Source: Echinicola rosea (lineage in GTDB: Bacteria > Bacteroidota > Bacteroidia > Cytophagales > Cyclobacteriaceae). Taken from it: a stretch of DNA of 64,000 nucleotides. The notes under the pieces were generated by a model that was not told where the DNA came from, did not search any database, and saw only the letters and a program-made list of their open reading frames with translations. The stretch lies in the NCBI RefSeq assembly GCF_005281475.1, contig NZ_CP040106.1, positions 1,121,501 to 1,185,500 of the forward strand, read 5' to 3'. The translations under genes were made by a program, and so were the position numbers. Shown here piece after piece: positions 19,453 to 28,463 of this stretch (position 1 is the first letter of the stretch; each line of letters starts with the position of its first letter).

Positions 19453-20607
19453 ATGAAAAACACTGTATTGGTTCTGCATAGTTCTTCCGACCTTTATGGG
19501 GCAAGTAGAAGCTTAATCAGATCTGTAGTGGGATTGAAAGAAAAGGGATATTCCCCTATCGTAGCCTTGTCTTCTGAAGGACCATTATCCGATGCAATTC
19601 GCAAAGAAGGTATTGAAGTAAAGATCATACGACTTGGAATTATCCGAAGGAAATATTTTAACTTTTCCGGACTAATCAATAGGGCCAAATATCTATACCG
19701 AGCTTCTAGTGCGTTGTTAGCCTTGGTAAATGAGCGAAATATAAAACTGATTTATACCAATACAACTGCAGTTTGGATAGGAGCATGGGTAGCTAAAAAG
19801 AAAAATATTAAACACATTTGGCATGTCAGGGAAATCATCGAAACCCCTATCTGGTTCAAGAATTTTATCGAAAGGTATATCACCTATACGGGGGATTTAG
19901 CCCTTTGTGTTTCCCAGGCAGTTATTGAAAACATGAAACCCAACGTGCCCAGCTATATGATGAAGCTAGTTTATAACGGCATCAATTACCTTCCCTTTAA
20001 GGAAGCAACATACGATTTAAAGGACGAATTGGGCATTCCCCAAGACACCATCCTGATCGGGATGATCGCGCGGGTGCATTTCTGGAAAGGGCAGTCCTAC
20101 TTTCTGGATGTGGCCAAAGCCCTGGCCCATCGGCATGATCACCTTCACTTCGTCATGGTGGGAGATGCTTTTGAGGGCTATGAATACCTCTATGACGAAA
20201 TCAAGGATAAAGTAAAAGCCAACGGCCTGACCGATAAGGTCTCCAACTTGGGCTACCGTACAGATATCCCCAATATCATGAGTGGCCTGGACATCTTTAT
20301 GCTGCCTTCTATCCTTCCAGATCCGTTGCCCACCACTGTGCTGGAAGCCATGGCAGCCGGTAAGCCAGTCGTCGCCACTGCCCATGGCGGTGCCACCGAG
20401 ATGGTGCTGGATGGCGAAACGGGATACTTGGTCCCCTGGGACGAAGCGGAGAATGCTTCCCTTGCCTTTGATACACTGATCACTGACCCTTCAAGGAGAC
20501 TGGCTATGGGCCAGGCCGGTCAAGAAAGAGTGATCGAACACTTTTCCATAGACGCCTATGTGGAAAATATGGGTAAGGTGTTTCGGGAGTTTATAGGGGA
20601 GAAGTAG
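19453..20607 (+). CDS. Glycosyltransferase family 4 (GT-B)
   Basis: 384-residue transferase. N-terminus VLVLHSSSDLYGASRSLIRSV is typical of capsule GT4 enzymes; the C-terminal donor-binding half has GMIARVHFWKGQSYFLDVAKAL and PSILPDPLPTTVLEAMAAGKPVV followed by GGATEMV. Composition changes within the gene: the 60 bases from 19741 hold 21 G/C, the 60 from 20041 hold 34. The break is near 19990-20030, between the acceptor and donor halves, so the gene may be a recombinant. It is the first capsule gene after the protease block. Confidence 0.92.
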   Translation: MKNTVLVLHSSSDLYGASRSLIRSVVGLKEKGYSPIVALSSEGPLSDAIRKEGIEVKIIRLGIIRRKYFNFSGLINRAKYLYRASSALLALVNERNIKLIYTNTTAVWIGAWVAKKKNIKHIWHVREIIETPIWFKNFIERYITYTGDLALCVSQAVIENMKPNVPSYMMKLVYNGINYLPFKEATYDLKDELGIPQDTILIGMIARVHFWKGQSYFLDVAKALAHRHDHLHFVMVGDAFEGYEYLYDEIKDKVKANGLTDKVSNLGYRTDIPNIMSGLDIFMLPSILPDPLPTTVLEAMAAGKPVVATAHGGATEMVLDGETGYLVPWDEAENASLAFDTLITDPSRRLAMGQAGQERVIEHFSIDAYVENMGKVFREFIGEK

Positions 20608-20978
20608 TAGTAAGAGGTGAGACTTGAGACTTGATCCCTCCCCGCCACGGCGGGGAGGTTAGGTGGGGTATTTTGGAGCAAAGAGAAACACAATAGGATT
20701 TTAGTAAATGACTAGCGATTACAATAATTGATAATGAAAACTAATATTAATCCGGTCAACACTAATCAGGGAAGTAAATAAACCGGAGGCTAGGTAGGGG
20801 CTGTCCTGACCAAAGGAGAATCCCCAAAGTCAAAATGATAAAACCATGATTTGGTCTTGATACAAAAAAGCGTTGCATCTCAGGATGTGACAAGACTGTT
20901 TGTTATCGACCACAAGCTCTGTGTCCACCAACAATTCAAATTCCCCCTTTAGGGGGCTAGGGGGCAATTTCCTGAGTT

Positions 20979-21026
20979 GTGCGGGGTCTCTGCCCCAGCA
21001 CGGGCATGTGTTGAGTCTCTGACTTA
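20979..21026 (+). repeat. 48-bp double-hairpin repeat, copy B
   Basis: GTGCGGGG, spacer, CCCCAGCAC, then TTGAGTC TCT GACTTAA. Same length and order as copies A and C. It directly abuts MITE-like copy 1, starting three bases later. Confidence 0.88.
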
Positions 21027-21028
21027 AT

Positions 21029-21198
21029 AACCTGAGCTCGACTTAATTTTAGTATTAAAAGCGTCATAGCGAACCCTTTTAAGGAGGATGTGGGTCGGAA
21101 AAGGGTATGGCAACTCGCCGCGGCGAGCTGCCACGGCTTCCACCCCTCAAATCTCCCTCTAAGCCTCGCAGTGACGATTTTATAATCGAACTGAGGTT
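21029..21198 (+). mobile_element. MITE-like palindromic element, copy 1
   Basis: About 170 bases with imperfect terminal inverted repeats (AACCTGAGCTCGA at the left, TCGAACTGAGGTT at the right) and a central near-perfect palindrome GGCAACTCGCCG / CGGCGAGCTGCC flanked by further paired segments (TGTGGGT...; ...CTTCCACCC). No coding capacity for a transposase. Confidence 0.85.
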
Positions 21199-21292
21199 AA
21201 TAAAGAGATTAAACCCGAAATGGCTAAAAAATCACCCGATTTGCATTAGGCATTCACAATTTTATAATCTTAAAATTTTCCAATCCAAAAAC

Positions 21293-22414
21293 ATGAAAAA
21301 CAAGCCACTCCACGTCGCCATCTTCGGGGCCAAGGGTTACCCTTATGTCTATGGGGGATATGATACCATGGTGAAGGAACTGTGCGAAAGATTGGTCAAA
21401 AAAAATATCCGCGTCACCGTGTACTGCCACCGCTCCTTGTTTAAGGAACGGCCCAAGCAGGTAAACGGCATCGATTTGGTCTATATGCCGGCCATTGAGT
21501 CGAAGTCATTTACACAGCTGACCCACTCTTTTTTTTCCATGATCCATGCCTGCTTCTCCAGTGCGGATGTGATCTTTGTGGTCAATAGCGGCAATGGCCC
21601 TTTCGGGCTGATCTCCCGTATCATGCGCAAGCCTACTGCCATCAATGTCGATGGCCTCGAATGGCTCCGACCAAAGTGGAAAGGCATCGGCGGCAAGTAC
21701 TTTTACTGGGCCTCCAAGATGGCCACCAAGTTTTATGACCAGCTGATCAATGACTCCGATGAGATGCAGCGGGTCTATCAAGAACTCTTCCAAGCCCCTT
21801 CCAAAGTTATTGCTTACGGTTCCAACCCGGGATTGCAGGCAGATCCTGCCCTGATCAATAAGTGGCAGCTGGAAAAGGAAGGCTATTACCTGATCGTGGG
21901 ACGTTTGATTCCCGACAATAATGCCGACCTGATCATCGAAGGTTTCATCCAGTCCAGCAGTACCCGAAAACTTGTCGTGGTGGGAGATGTTCCTTACAAA
22001 GATGAATTTGCCGAACGGCTCAAAAATATTCCTGACGACCGGCTGCTATTTACCGGCTATGTGAAAGACCAGAAAGAATTGGCAGCGCTGTACCGAAACT
22101 GTTATGCCTATTTTCACGGGCATGAATACGGGGGGACCAACCCTGCCATGCTCAAGGCCTTGGGCTATGACTGTGCCATTCTCGCACTGGACACACCTTT
22201 TAATCAAGAAATGCTCCAGCAGGGTAAACATGGCTGGTATTTTCAGAAAGACAAGGAAAATATCGCCGCAATGGTGGAAAAGGCTGAAAGCCGCCCAGAA
22301 GCGATGCTTCAGCTCCGCCAAACCTCCCGTCAGGGGCTTACCCAGAAGTACGATTGGGACCATGTGACGGATCAGTACATCGCCGTGTTTAAGCAATTGG
22401 CAGCGAGGAAGTAG
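21293..22414 (+). CDS. Glycosyltransferase with DUF1972 N-terminus (GT4-like)
   Basis: 373-residue GT-B enzyme of the DUF1972 / rhamnosyltransferase-like group. Start chosen at ATG 21293 (MKNKPLHVAIFGAKGYP), where the family's first strand and the YGGYDTMVKELCERL motif begin; an in-frame ATG at 21107 lies within a repeat element and is rejected. The donor half has YYLIVGRLIPDNNADLIIEGF and YFHGHEYGGTNPAMLKAL. Flanked on both sides by MITE-like copies in the same orientation. Probably the last sugar transferase of the locus. Confidence 0.92.
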   Translation: MKNKPLHVAIFGAKGYPYVYGGYDTMVKELCERLVKKNIRVTVYCHRSLFKERPKQVNGIDLVYMPAIESKSFTQLTHSFFSMIHACFSSADVIFVVNSGNGPFGLISRIMRKPTAINVDGLEWLRPKWKGIGGKYFYWASKMATKFYDQLINDSDEMQRVYQELFQAPSKVIAYGSNPGLQADPALINKWQLEKEGYYLIVGRLIPDNNADLIIEGFIQSSSTRKLVVVGDVPYKDEFAERLKNIPDDRLLFTGYVKDQKELAALYRNCYAYFHGHEYGGTNPAMLKALGYDCAILALDTPFNQEMLQQGKHGWYFQKDKENIAAMVEKAESRPEAMLQLRQTSRQGLTQKYDWDHVTDQYIAVFKQLAARK

Positions 22415-22427
22415 TGTTAAGGTTTGT

Positions 22428-22598
22428 AACCTGAGCTCGACTTAATTTTAGTATTAAAAGCGTCATAGCGAACCCTTTTTAGGTGGATGTGGGTTGGAAA
22501 AGGGTGTGGCAACTCGCCGCGGCGAGCTGCCACGGCTTCCACCCGCTCAAGCCTACCGCTAAGCCTACCGATGACGATTTTATAATCGAACTGAGGTT
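22428..22598 (+). mobile_element. MITE-like palindromic element, copy 2
   Basis: Same element as copy 1, same orientation, starting 14 bases after the DUF1972 glycosyltransferase stop. Terminal arms AACCTGAGCTCGA and TCGAACTGAGGTT and the CGCCGCGGCG core are intact. The remaining gap to 22876 shows nothing recognisable. Confidence 0.88.
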
Positions 22599-22876
22599 TG
22601 TAGGTTATTATGCTGAAATGATTAAAGAATAGGCGATTTTGGTGCTGGGGAATAATACTTATTACGGACAAAATCCCCTGAAAAGGCTCATGAATCAGCT
22701 CAAACCTTATTAATCCGCGCTGCCTGCTATCAGTACCAATTACTAATCCCCCCAAACATTTCCCTTGACCCGAGCCTTTGACCAACACAGGCTATCAAAA
22801 TTATCTGTGAACATCAGCCCTATCTGCGTGCTCAGCGTTCTATAAAAATGACGCTACTATAACGCTAAAAATCATC

Positions 22877-24076
22877 CTACTTCAACACCGGCTGCGTCCA
22901 GGCCACTTCCTTGTCACCGATTTGATAGGGGTTTTCCTTGGGCTTGGAGGAAGTGACCTTTGCCCGGACGTACATATCATCCTTTTGTAGGCTATAGGAC
23001 GCCTTGGTACCATTTATTTCGTGCAGCAGCTCACCGCTTCTTTCTGGAGATGATTTTTTGGTGCCAAAAAATTGGATGGAATAGTCAACCCCTTCTTCTT
23101 CGGACACGGATATCGTCAGCTCTTTACCATCAAAGTGGACGTCTCGCAAGGTAACGCCCGTAGAGGCATAAAATTCCCCCGCTTCCATGGCTTCGATCAA
23201 AGCGGCTGCTGAAAGGTCCTTGGCTTTTACCATTACCCAGCCCCTGCCGGGATTGCTGCTTTTTTCATTAAACACATGGTAATTGTGCGCATCATCGACG
23301 GCCAACCCATAAAGCAAGGGCTTTCCCTCTTGGAGATAGGCTACTTGGACTTCGTCCCAAAGTGCTTCCATGCTGGGACGAAGGGAGTCCCCGTAATTGT
23401 GCACCAGCGGGTGGCCATTATACACTTCAAAAAAACGCTCACCATCCAGCTGTATGATGTCTTCCGGCGTGATGGCCCATACAAAATTGGGGTGATTGAT
23501 ATGCATAAACATCGGCACCCCGGTGGCTTCCCGCTGTTCTTTTACCTTGTCAAGATTGTTTTGTAGGACTTCTGCGACAGAATTTCCTCCTTGCGGCTCA
23601 ATCAATTTTTGGATATTGGTGACATTCATGTGAAGGGGCTTTTTGTCATAACTGTCACTGATCTCTTCGGATTGGATAATGAGAAACTCCCCTTCCACTT
23701 CAAACATTGGCCTGTACTCTTCCAGGGTTTTTAGCCGCACCTCTTTCCGACCTGCCGAATCTTCCCGGTATTCGACCCACTCTTCCCCATATTTTGCCAA
23801 GTACTTCTCAAAAGCCTTTCTGTGCACCGGAGACTTTGGAATCAGCTTCCACTTTTCACTATTTGCCAGTACATTGTGATCAGAAAGGACAATAAAATCA
23901 TAGCCGTGTGACTTATACCAGTCCATGATCATTTCGGGGTAATCGTCACCGTCACTCCAATAAGAATGGGTGTGGAGGTTGCCTTTGTACCATTGCGCCT
24001 CTTCAGTATTGGAGGCTTTTTCGGCACATGAAAATATTAAAAGCAAAAAACAAATGAGAACAGGTAACTTTCGCAT
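22877..24076 (-). CDS. PHP-domain phosphoesterase-like lipoprotein
   Basis: Exported lipoprotein with a PHP metal-dependent hydrolase fold. ATG 24076 gives a clean signal peptide with lipobox LIFSC; the upstream ATG at 24103 adds nine residues and is less likely. The metal-binding motif NLHTHSYWSDGD, then DFIVLSDHN, MHINHPN and AVDDAHNYH supply the histidine/aspartate cluster. Related proteins act on phosphate esters or polymer ends; substrate unknown. The last 80 residues (VRAKV, SYSIQFFGTK-like strands) form a beta-rich tail. Monocistronic. Confidence 0.86.
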   Translation of the reverse strand: MRKLPVLICFLLLIFSCAEKASNTEEAQWYKGNLHTHSYWSDGDDYPEMIMDWYKSHGYDFIVLSDHNVLANSEKWKLIPKSPVHRKAFEKYLAKYGEEWVEYREDSAGRKEVRLKTLEEYRPMFEVEGEFLIIQSEEISDSYDKKPLHMNVTNIQKLIEPQGGNSVAEVLQNNLDKVKEQREATGVPMFMHINHPNFVWAITPEDIIQLDGERFFEVYNGHPLVHNYGDSLRPSMEALWDEVQVAYLQEGKPLLYGLAVDDAHNYHVFNEKSSNPGRGWVMVKAKDLSAAALIEAMEAGEFYASTGVTLRDVHFDGKELTISVSEEEGVDYSIQFFGTKKSSPERSGELLHEINGTKASYSLQKDDMYVRAKVTSSKPKENPYQIGDKEVAWTQPVLK

Positions 24077-24169
24077 GACTTTGGTGGTGCTAATGAGGGT
24101 CATTGTTTATGAAACAGGATATAAGCTACTATAAATTAATAGTTTAAACAACCCAATAAATCACAAACC

Positions 24170-24685
24170 ATGAAAGATAACACATTAGTAAAAGAGACAA
24201 TCAAGCATGCTGTATTTCGTTTGGAGGAGAACAATTCCAAAATCGGAAGTTGCCTGGAGTGGTTGTCAGAAGATGAAATCTGGGAAAGGCCCAACGAAGC
24301 CTCCAATAGCATGGGTAACTTGGTTTTGCACTTATGCGGCAACCTGACGCAGTACTTGCTGTCCTCCTTGGGGAAAGTCGAAGACAAGCGTGACCGCGAG
24401 GCAGAATTTAGTGCTAGTAAGACCATGGACAAACAAGCTTTGATAGATAAGCTGGATACCACCGTTAGCCAGTGCACAGATTTATTGCAAAGCTTGGATC
24501 AAAACAGCCTGGAAAGCAAATACACCGTTCAGGGCTACCATTATTCTGGTATTGGGAACGTCATCCATGCCGTGGAGCATTTTTCTTATCATGCTGGACA
24601 AATTGCCTTTTGGACCAAAATCCTGCGCAGAAAGGACTTGGGTTTTTATGCAGGAATGGACCTGAACAAAAAAAATGAAGTGTAA
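24170..24685 (+). CDS. DinB-family putative metal-binding protein
   Basis: 171-residue four-helix-bundle protein. Likely metal ligands are in LVLHLCGN and in HAVEHFSYHAGQ, the usual three-histidine pattern of DinB/DUF1572 proteins, some of which act as thiol S-transferases. Short divergent spacing to the PHP gene (93 bases) allows a shared promoter region. Substrate not predictable. Confidence 0.8.
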   Translation: MKDNTLVKETIKHAVFRLEENNSKIGSCLEWLSEDEIWERPNEASNSMGNLVLHLCGNLTQYLLSSLGKVEDKRDREAEFSASKTMDKQALIDKLDTTVSQCTDLLQSLDQNSLESKYTVQGYHYSGIGNVIHAVEHFSYHAGQIAFWTKILRRKDLGFYAGMDLNKKNEV

Positions 24686-25066
24686 TTTATGAATTCGTGA
24701 TCGTCTGCTATTTCCCTGTTTTCACCTGCTAGGAGTTCTTTTTCTATTTGACTTTAACTGTATGGCTTTGGCCATTTTGGTGGATTTTATCCTTTTCCTT
24801 TTTCCCTTGATGAAAAATGAAAGAAAAAAATCTAGGCCGGTGGTCTGCCCTTTAAAATGGGACATGGATTTCCCCTGCGATGTGGATCTGTCACCCATTT
24901 TAATTTCCACCCGATGGCTGCGGCCTAAAAGCGATACATTTTTGGGACTTATTAACTGAATCCGCCTTGCAGGTATTGGGCGTTAAGAAATTAAAATGCG
25001 GGCGGGCAATAAGGCAGGCTTGTTAGACGAAAGGCTGACCAAAAAAAAGTTGGCAGCTAAAAAGAA

Positions 25067-25204
25067 GGAGTTTGCCTGCATGAGGGAAGGTTTTAATTTT
25101 AGCCCAATAGATGCACACCTGTGCGGCGGGGTTTTTAGGTTACTTTTTTGACCTGAAGCAAAAAAGTAATAAAGGTAAAGAGATGAAAACCAACTTGGAA
25201 TTTA
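25067..25204 (+). repeat. Dispersed repeat with TTACTTTTTT hairpin, copy 1
   Basis: Shares GGAGTTTGCCTGC, TTTTAG, CGGGGTTTTT and GAGATGAAA blocks with 49172-49301. Contains a perfect 10-bp stem TTACTTTTTT / AAAAAAGTAA (25140-25149 with 25160-25169). Confidence 0.75.
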
Positions 25205-25299
25205 GCTAGAAAAATAACTGTCCAAGGAAAAAAGATAGAACCCGTATTTTCCAGATACGCACTAACTAAACGGCATTAATTCCGGGTTGAACTATTATT

Positions 25300-25345
25300 C
25301 CATGGGTTTCAACCCATGGCCATGTATGTGACGCCCCGTTGGGGC
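25300..25345 (+). repeat. Double-hairpin repeat of a common Bacteroidota type
   Basis: CCATGGGTT TC AACCCATGG (25300-25319), then GCCCC GTT GGGGC (25333-25345). Elements of this kind are widespread between genes in Bacteroidota; no T-run follows directly, so terminator function is uncertain. Confidence 0.6.
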
Positions 25346-25531
25346 TGGTTTTTGAATATACGACCTACCAAATAGCCTAAAAATTGAATCCCCCAGGAAA
25401 GACAGCTGTGGGTGCTAAGGTATATGATAAAAAGACGTTTCCTTTTAGAAAATCCCATTGGCCTGTCAGTTCGCAAAAAGAATCCTTAACTTGCCAAAAA
25501 TAACTTTTAATCGATATCATTTTTGACCGTT

Positions 25532-26464
25532 ATGAAAAAACTCAGTCTTTTACTGCTTTTATGCGCCTTGATGGCTTCTTGCCAATCCAACAAAGTGCTT
25601 TTACAACTGGATTTGGCCGAAGGCGAAACGTATTACCAAAAATCCACAATGGAATCCCACATTAGCCAGGAGTTTGGCGGAAACAACATCGATATTGATA
25701 TGAATATTATCGGTGACATGTCGCTAAAGGTCTTGGAAGTAGCAGATGATTCTTACCTGATGGAGGCCATGTTTGACAAGATGGGCATGGAAATGAAAAT
25801 GCCCATGATGAACATGTCTTTCAGCTCAGAAGATGCCGACAAGGAAGGCAGCAATCCGCTCAGCAAGATGTTTGGAAAAATGGCCGAAAAGCCCTTTAGC
25901 ATTAAGATGAGTAAAAAAGGCAAAATCCTTGAAGTAACGGGAATGGAGCAGGCCTTTTCTTCAGCGGTTGACGAGATCGCTGAAGCTCTTGGGGATGACC
26001 AGCTGGACAAGGTCAAGTCCCAAATGAAACAGAATTTTGGCAAAAATGGCATGTTGGGAAACCTCCAGCTTACCAGTCCTATTTTCCCGGAGGATAAGGT
26101 AGAGCCGGGAGATACTTGGGATGCTGCCATCACTTCTTCCATGAACGGCGTCGATGCTGACCACCAAATCACTTATACCTATGTGAAAAAAGAAAATGGC
26201 CAGTATTACCTGAAAGCCAATGGCAATACCAAAATGGCCCAAAGTGAGAAAGTAGATCCTGCAGTAATGCCCTTTCCCATGACCTATGACATGGGCGGAA
26301 CCTTAAACGCCACCATTACGCTGGATGCCGAAACAGGCTGGATCAAGACCATCGACCTGGACCAGGCAATGGAGGGCTTTGTGGAAATCGAAAAGAACGA
26401 ACAGCTTCCTGATGGCATGTCCATGCCCATGGAAATCAATATGAAAACCAAGGTGACGGACTAA
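25532..26464 (+). CDS. DUF6263-like lipoprotein
   Basis: 310 residues from ATG 25532; the in-frame TTG at 25523 is rejected because ATG 25532 begins a standard lipoprotein signal (lipobox LMASC). The body has the pattern of DUF6263-type proteins: VLLQLDLAEGETYYQKSTM near the start, KILEVTGM in the middle, FPEDKVEPGDTWDA and a C-terminal TLDAETGWIKTIDLDQ. Methionine is unusually frequent (MGMEMKMPMMNM), which could reflect metal exposure or simple composition. Function unknown. Confidence 0.75.
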   Translation: MKKLSLLLLLCALMASCQSNKVLLQLDLAEGETYYQKSTMESHISQEFGGNNIDIDMNIIGDMSLKVLEVADDSYLMEAMFDKMGMEMKMPMMNMSFSSEDADKEGSNPLSKMFGKMAEKPFSIKMSKKGKILEVTGMEQAFSSAVDEIAEALGDDQLDKVKSQMKQNFGKNGMLGNLQLTSPIFPEDKVEPGDTWDAAITSSMNGVDADHQITYTYVKKENGQYYLKANGNTKMAQSEKVDPAVMPFPMTYDMGGTLNATITLDAETGWIKTIDLDQAMEGFVEIEKNEQLPDGMSMPMEINMKTKVTD

Positions 26465-26793
26465 GCAAATCTAGAAGAAAGAATCAAGACAATAGTCAAA
26501 AGCCCCTGTCACTCACCTGATATAAATCCCCCCTTTTAGGGGGGTAGGGGGGAGTTACTTGGGCAATATCTTGCCCCCGCGTCAAAGACGATGGGACAGC
26601 GCTAAGCCGCGATTGTACTGGAGACCGCTACGGAACAAAGGGGAGCTTAGCTGGGCTTGTTTTGAAAACGGTGGTACCAAGTCAGCCTAGGGTTGTGCTG
26701 GGTCTCTGCCCCAGCACTGGCTAGCTTTGAGTCTCCGACTCAAATAGGCTGCTTCTGATTCCTGTCCTGAGCGTAGCCGAAGGGGGCTTCCGT
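26465..26793 (+). other. Repeat-bearing intergenic region
   Basis: Between convergent genes. Contains a C-run/G-run hairpin (26528-26552), copy C of the 48-bp double-hairpin repeat (26695-26742), and a GTCCTGAGCGTAGCCGAAGG sequence near 26764, a common intergenic repeat motif in this phylum. Confidence 0.65.
26695..26742 (+). repeat. 48-bp double-hairpin repeat, copy C
   Basis: Best-preserved copy: GTGCTGGG, spacer, CCCCAGCAC (first hairpin) and TTTGAGTC TCC GACTCAAA (second hairpin, perfect 8-bp stem, extending one base past the 48-bp unit). Confidence 0.88.
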
Positions 26794-28272
26794 CTATTCC
26801 TCAAAAATTCCCGTATTCCCCTTTTCCCAGCTGGGCATAAGCTGCTTCACTACTTTTGGATGCTCCTTGGCCACGTTTTCACTTTCATAGGGGTCGGTTT
26901 GGTGATCGTATAGCTCTATAGCCGGTGACTGCTCGCGGAAATATTTGGTCAATCTATACTGTGGGGTTCGTAAGGAGACACCTCTTCTGAAGTAGCTGTA
27001 AGCAGTATTTCTCCACTCCTTAGCAGCTGGATTGTCCATAAGGGACACCATACTCTCTCCATCCAAGGTCGATTGGGAAGGGACGTGTGTGAGTTCCATG
27101 ACTGTCGGATAGATGTCAGTAGTGCTCACGACCTGCGATATGCGCTGACCGCCTTCTCCTGGACGCTTGATCAGCAGTACGCTTTGTAGGGCATTGTCAA
27201 AAACGGTATGTTTGCCCCAGGTTTTTTGGTCACCTAGATGCCAGCCATGATCTCCCCACACCACCACAATGGTGTTTTCAGCCAAGCCTTGCTCCTCCAG
27301 TTCGTCCAATATTTTACCTATTTGTGCATCGATGTAGCTTACTGCGGCCAAATAGCCATGACGGAGTTTTCTAGCATAAGCATCAGAGGCGGCACTGTCC
27401 AGGTCGGGTTTTTCTTCTCCAAGCTTATATTGGTTTAGTTCTCCACTGTTTTGGAGACTTGCCTTTGAGCTGTTCTCAGGAATTTCGGCGAAGGGTGCCA
27501 GCGGAATGTCCTCTTCATTATAGAGGTCCCAATATTTTTTGGGCGCCGTGAAAGGCAAGTGCGGTTTGAAAAAACCCACGCCCATAAAAAACGGCTTTCC
27601 CTTTTCCTTGAGCTGCTTTAGCTTTTTGATGGCCAAGTTTGCCGTAAGCCCATCCGGGTATCCTTCGTCCTCCACATCGGCGGCTTCATAAGGCTTTACC
27701 TGCTTCTCCCTATCGTTTCGATTTGTACCATCTGCATAGCCAAAGAAGGCATTGTGGCCAGTTTCCCATTTGCCTGCATCGAGGAGCATTTCATCCCAGC
27801 TGCCGGGGAGTTCGATCTTATCACTTTTAGGCGCCCGGTAGCCATAGACATAGCCATCGGGATGATGGGAGATTTTCCCGATTCCCACGGTGTAATAGCC
27901 ATTTTGCTTTAGCTCTTGTATAAAGGTAAGAGGTCTTTCGCCTGCTGGCTTATTGGCAATATTGGAGGCGGAAGCTTGGTTGCTAAGGTCTCCTGGACTT
28001 TTGGGGAGAAGTCCCGTAATCAGGTTATAGCGGGAAGCACCGCAAGTGGGTACCGTCACATAATGGTTTTCAAAAAGACTGCTTTCAGCTGCCAGTTGGT
28101 CCAGGTGGGGAGAGTGGACATAGGCTTTTCCATAGCAGCCCAGTTCAGGCCGTAGATCATCCACCGCAATAAAAAGAATGTTAGGTTGAGTTTGCGCCTT
28201 GGCCTTTTCAGTACACGAAAAGGAAAAAGCAATGACCAAAGCAACTAAAAGCACATGAAACAGGCTTCTCAT
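26794..28272 (-). CDS. Sulfatase lipoprotein (iduronate-2-sulfatase-like, S1 family)
   Basis: Exported arylsulfatase-fold enzyme removing sulfate from a glycan. Signal peptide with lipobox FSFSC (Cys20). Metal-binding DD at residues 38-39 (AVDDLRPELGCYG). The catalytic cysteine to be converted to formylglycine is C77 in CGASR, followed by LITG; it fits C-x-A-x-R, with Ala in place of the more common Pro. Further motifs: GKISHHPDG, FKPHLPF, WGDHGWHLGD and HTVFDN. Sequence layout is closest to iduronate-2-sulfatase-like enzymes; substrate likely a sulfated marine or animal glycan. Not next to the SusC/D pair. Confidence 0.93.
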   Translation of the reverse strand: MRSLFHVLLVALVIAFSFSCTEKAKAQTQPNILFIAVDDLRPELGCYGKAYVHSPHLDQLAAESSLFENHYVTVPTCGASRYNLITGLLPKSPGDLSNQASASNIANKPAGERPLTFIQELKQNGYYTVGIGKISHHPDGYVYGYRAPKSDKIELPGSWDEMLLDAGKWETGHNAFFGYADGTNRNDREKQVKPYEAADVEDEGYPDGLTANLAIKKLKQLKEKGKPFFMGVGFFKPHLPFTAPKKYWDLYNEEDIPLAPFAEIPENSSKASLQNSGELNQYKLGEEKPDLDSAASDAYARKLRHGYLAAVSYIDAQIGKILDELEEQGLAENTIVVVWGDHGWHLGDQKTWGKHTVFDNALQSVLLIKRPGEGGQRISQVVSTTDIYPTVMELTHVPSQSTLDGESMVSLMDNPAAKEWRNTAYSYFRRGVSLRTPQYRLTKYFREQSPAIELYDHQTDPYESENVAKEHPKVVKQLMPSWEKGNTGIFEE

Positions 28273-28463
28273 AGGTAGTTATATTATGTGAGTTGCCAAA
28301 TATATTGGCTGGGGCTAATTATTGAAAGGGGGATTTCCTTTAATTTCAGCTAATGTGAAAATAGTACTACTTTTTGAAAATTATTAATTATTGTTAATCA
28401 GGCTGTTAAATAAAATTAAATATTGCTTTCGCTAAAAAGTATCCTATAGATTGCCGATGGGTT

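Larger units (their letters stand above)
20608..21292 (+). other. Repeat-rich intergenic region
   Basis: No gene supported. Contents in order: two GAGACTT heptamers (20619-20632), a perfect 10-bp hairpin CCTCCCCGCC / GGCGGGGAGG (20637-20658), a C-run/G-run hairpin (20943-20964), a 48-bp double-hairpin repeat (20979-21026) and a MITE-like element (21029-21198). A reading frame starting at 21107 runs from the MITE into the next gene, but its first 62 codons are repeat-derived. Confidence 0.75.
24686..25531 (+). other. Long intergenic region with dispersed repeats
   Basis: No supported gene; the short frames here lack homology or plausible starts. Holds the 25067-25204 repeat (second copy at 49172) and a two-hairpin repeat at 25300-25345. 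The stretch 24700-25060 shows nothing recognisable. Confidence 0.6.

Noticed and set aside
21107..21292. 62-codon N-terminal extension of the DUF1972 glycosyltransferase
   Set aside because: It is the translation of MITE-like copy 1 and following non-coding DNA; the family start is at 21293.
24722..24959. Short frames on both strands after the DinB gene
   Set aside because: Basic low-complexity translations with no recognisable pattern or start context.
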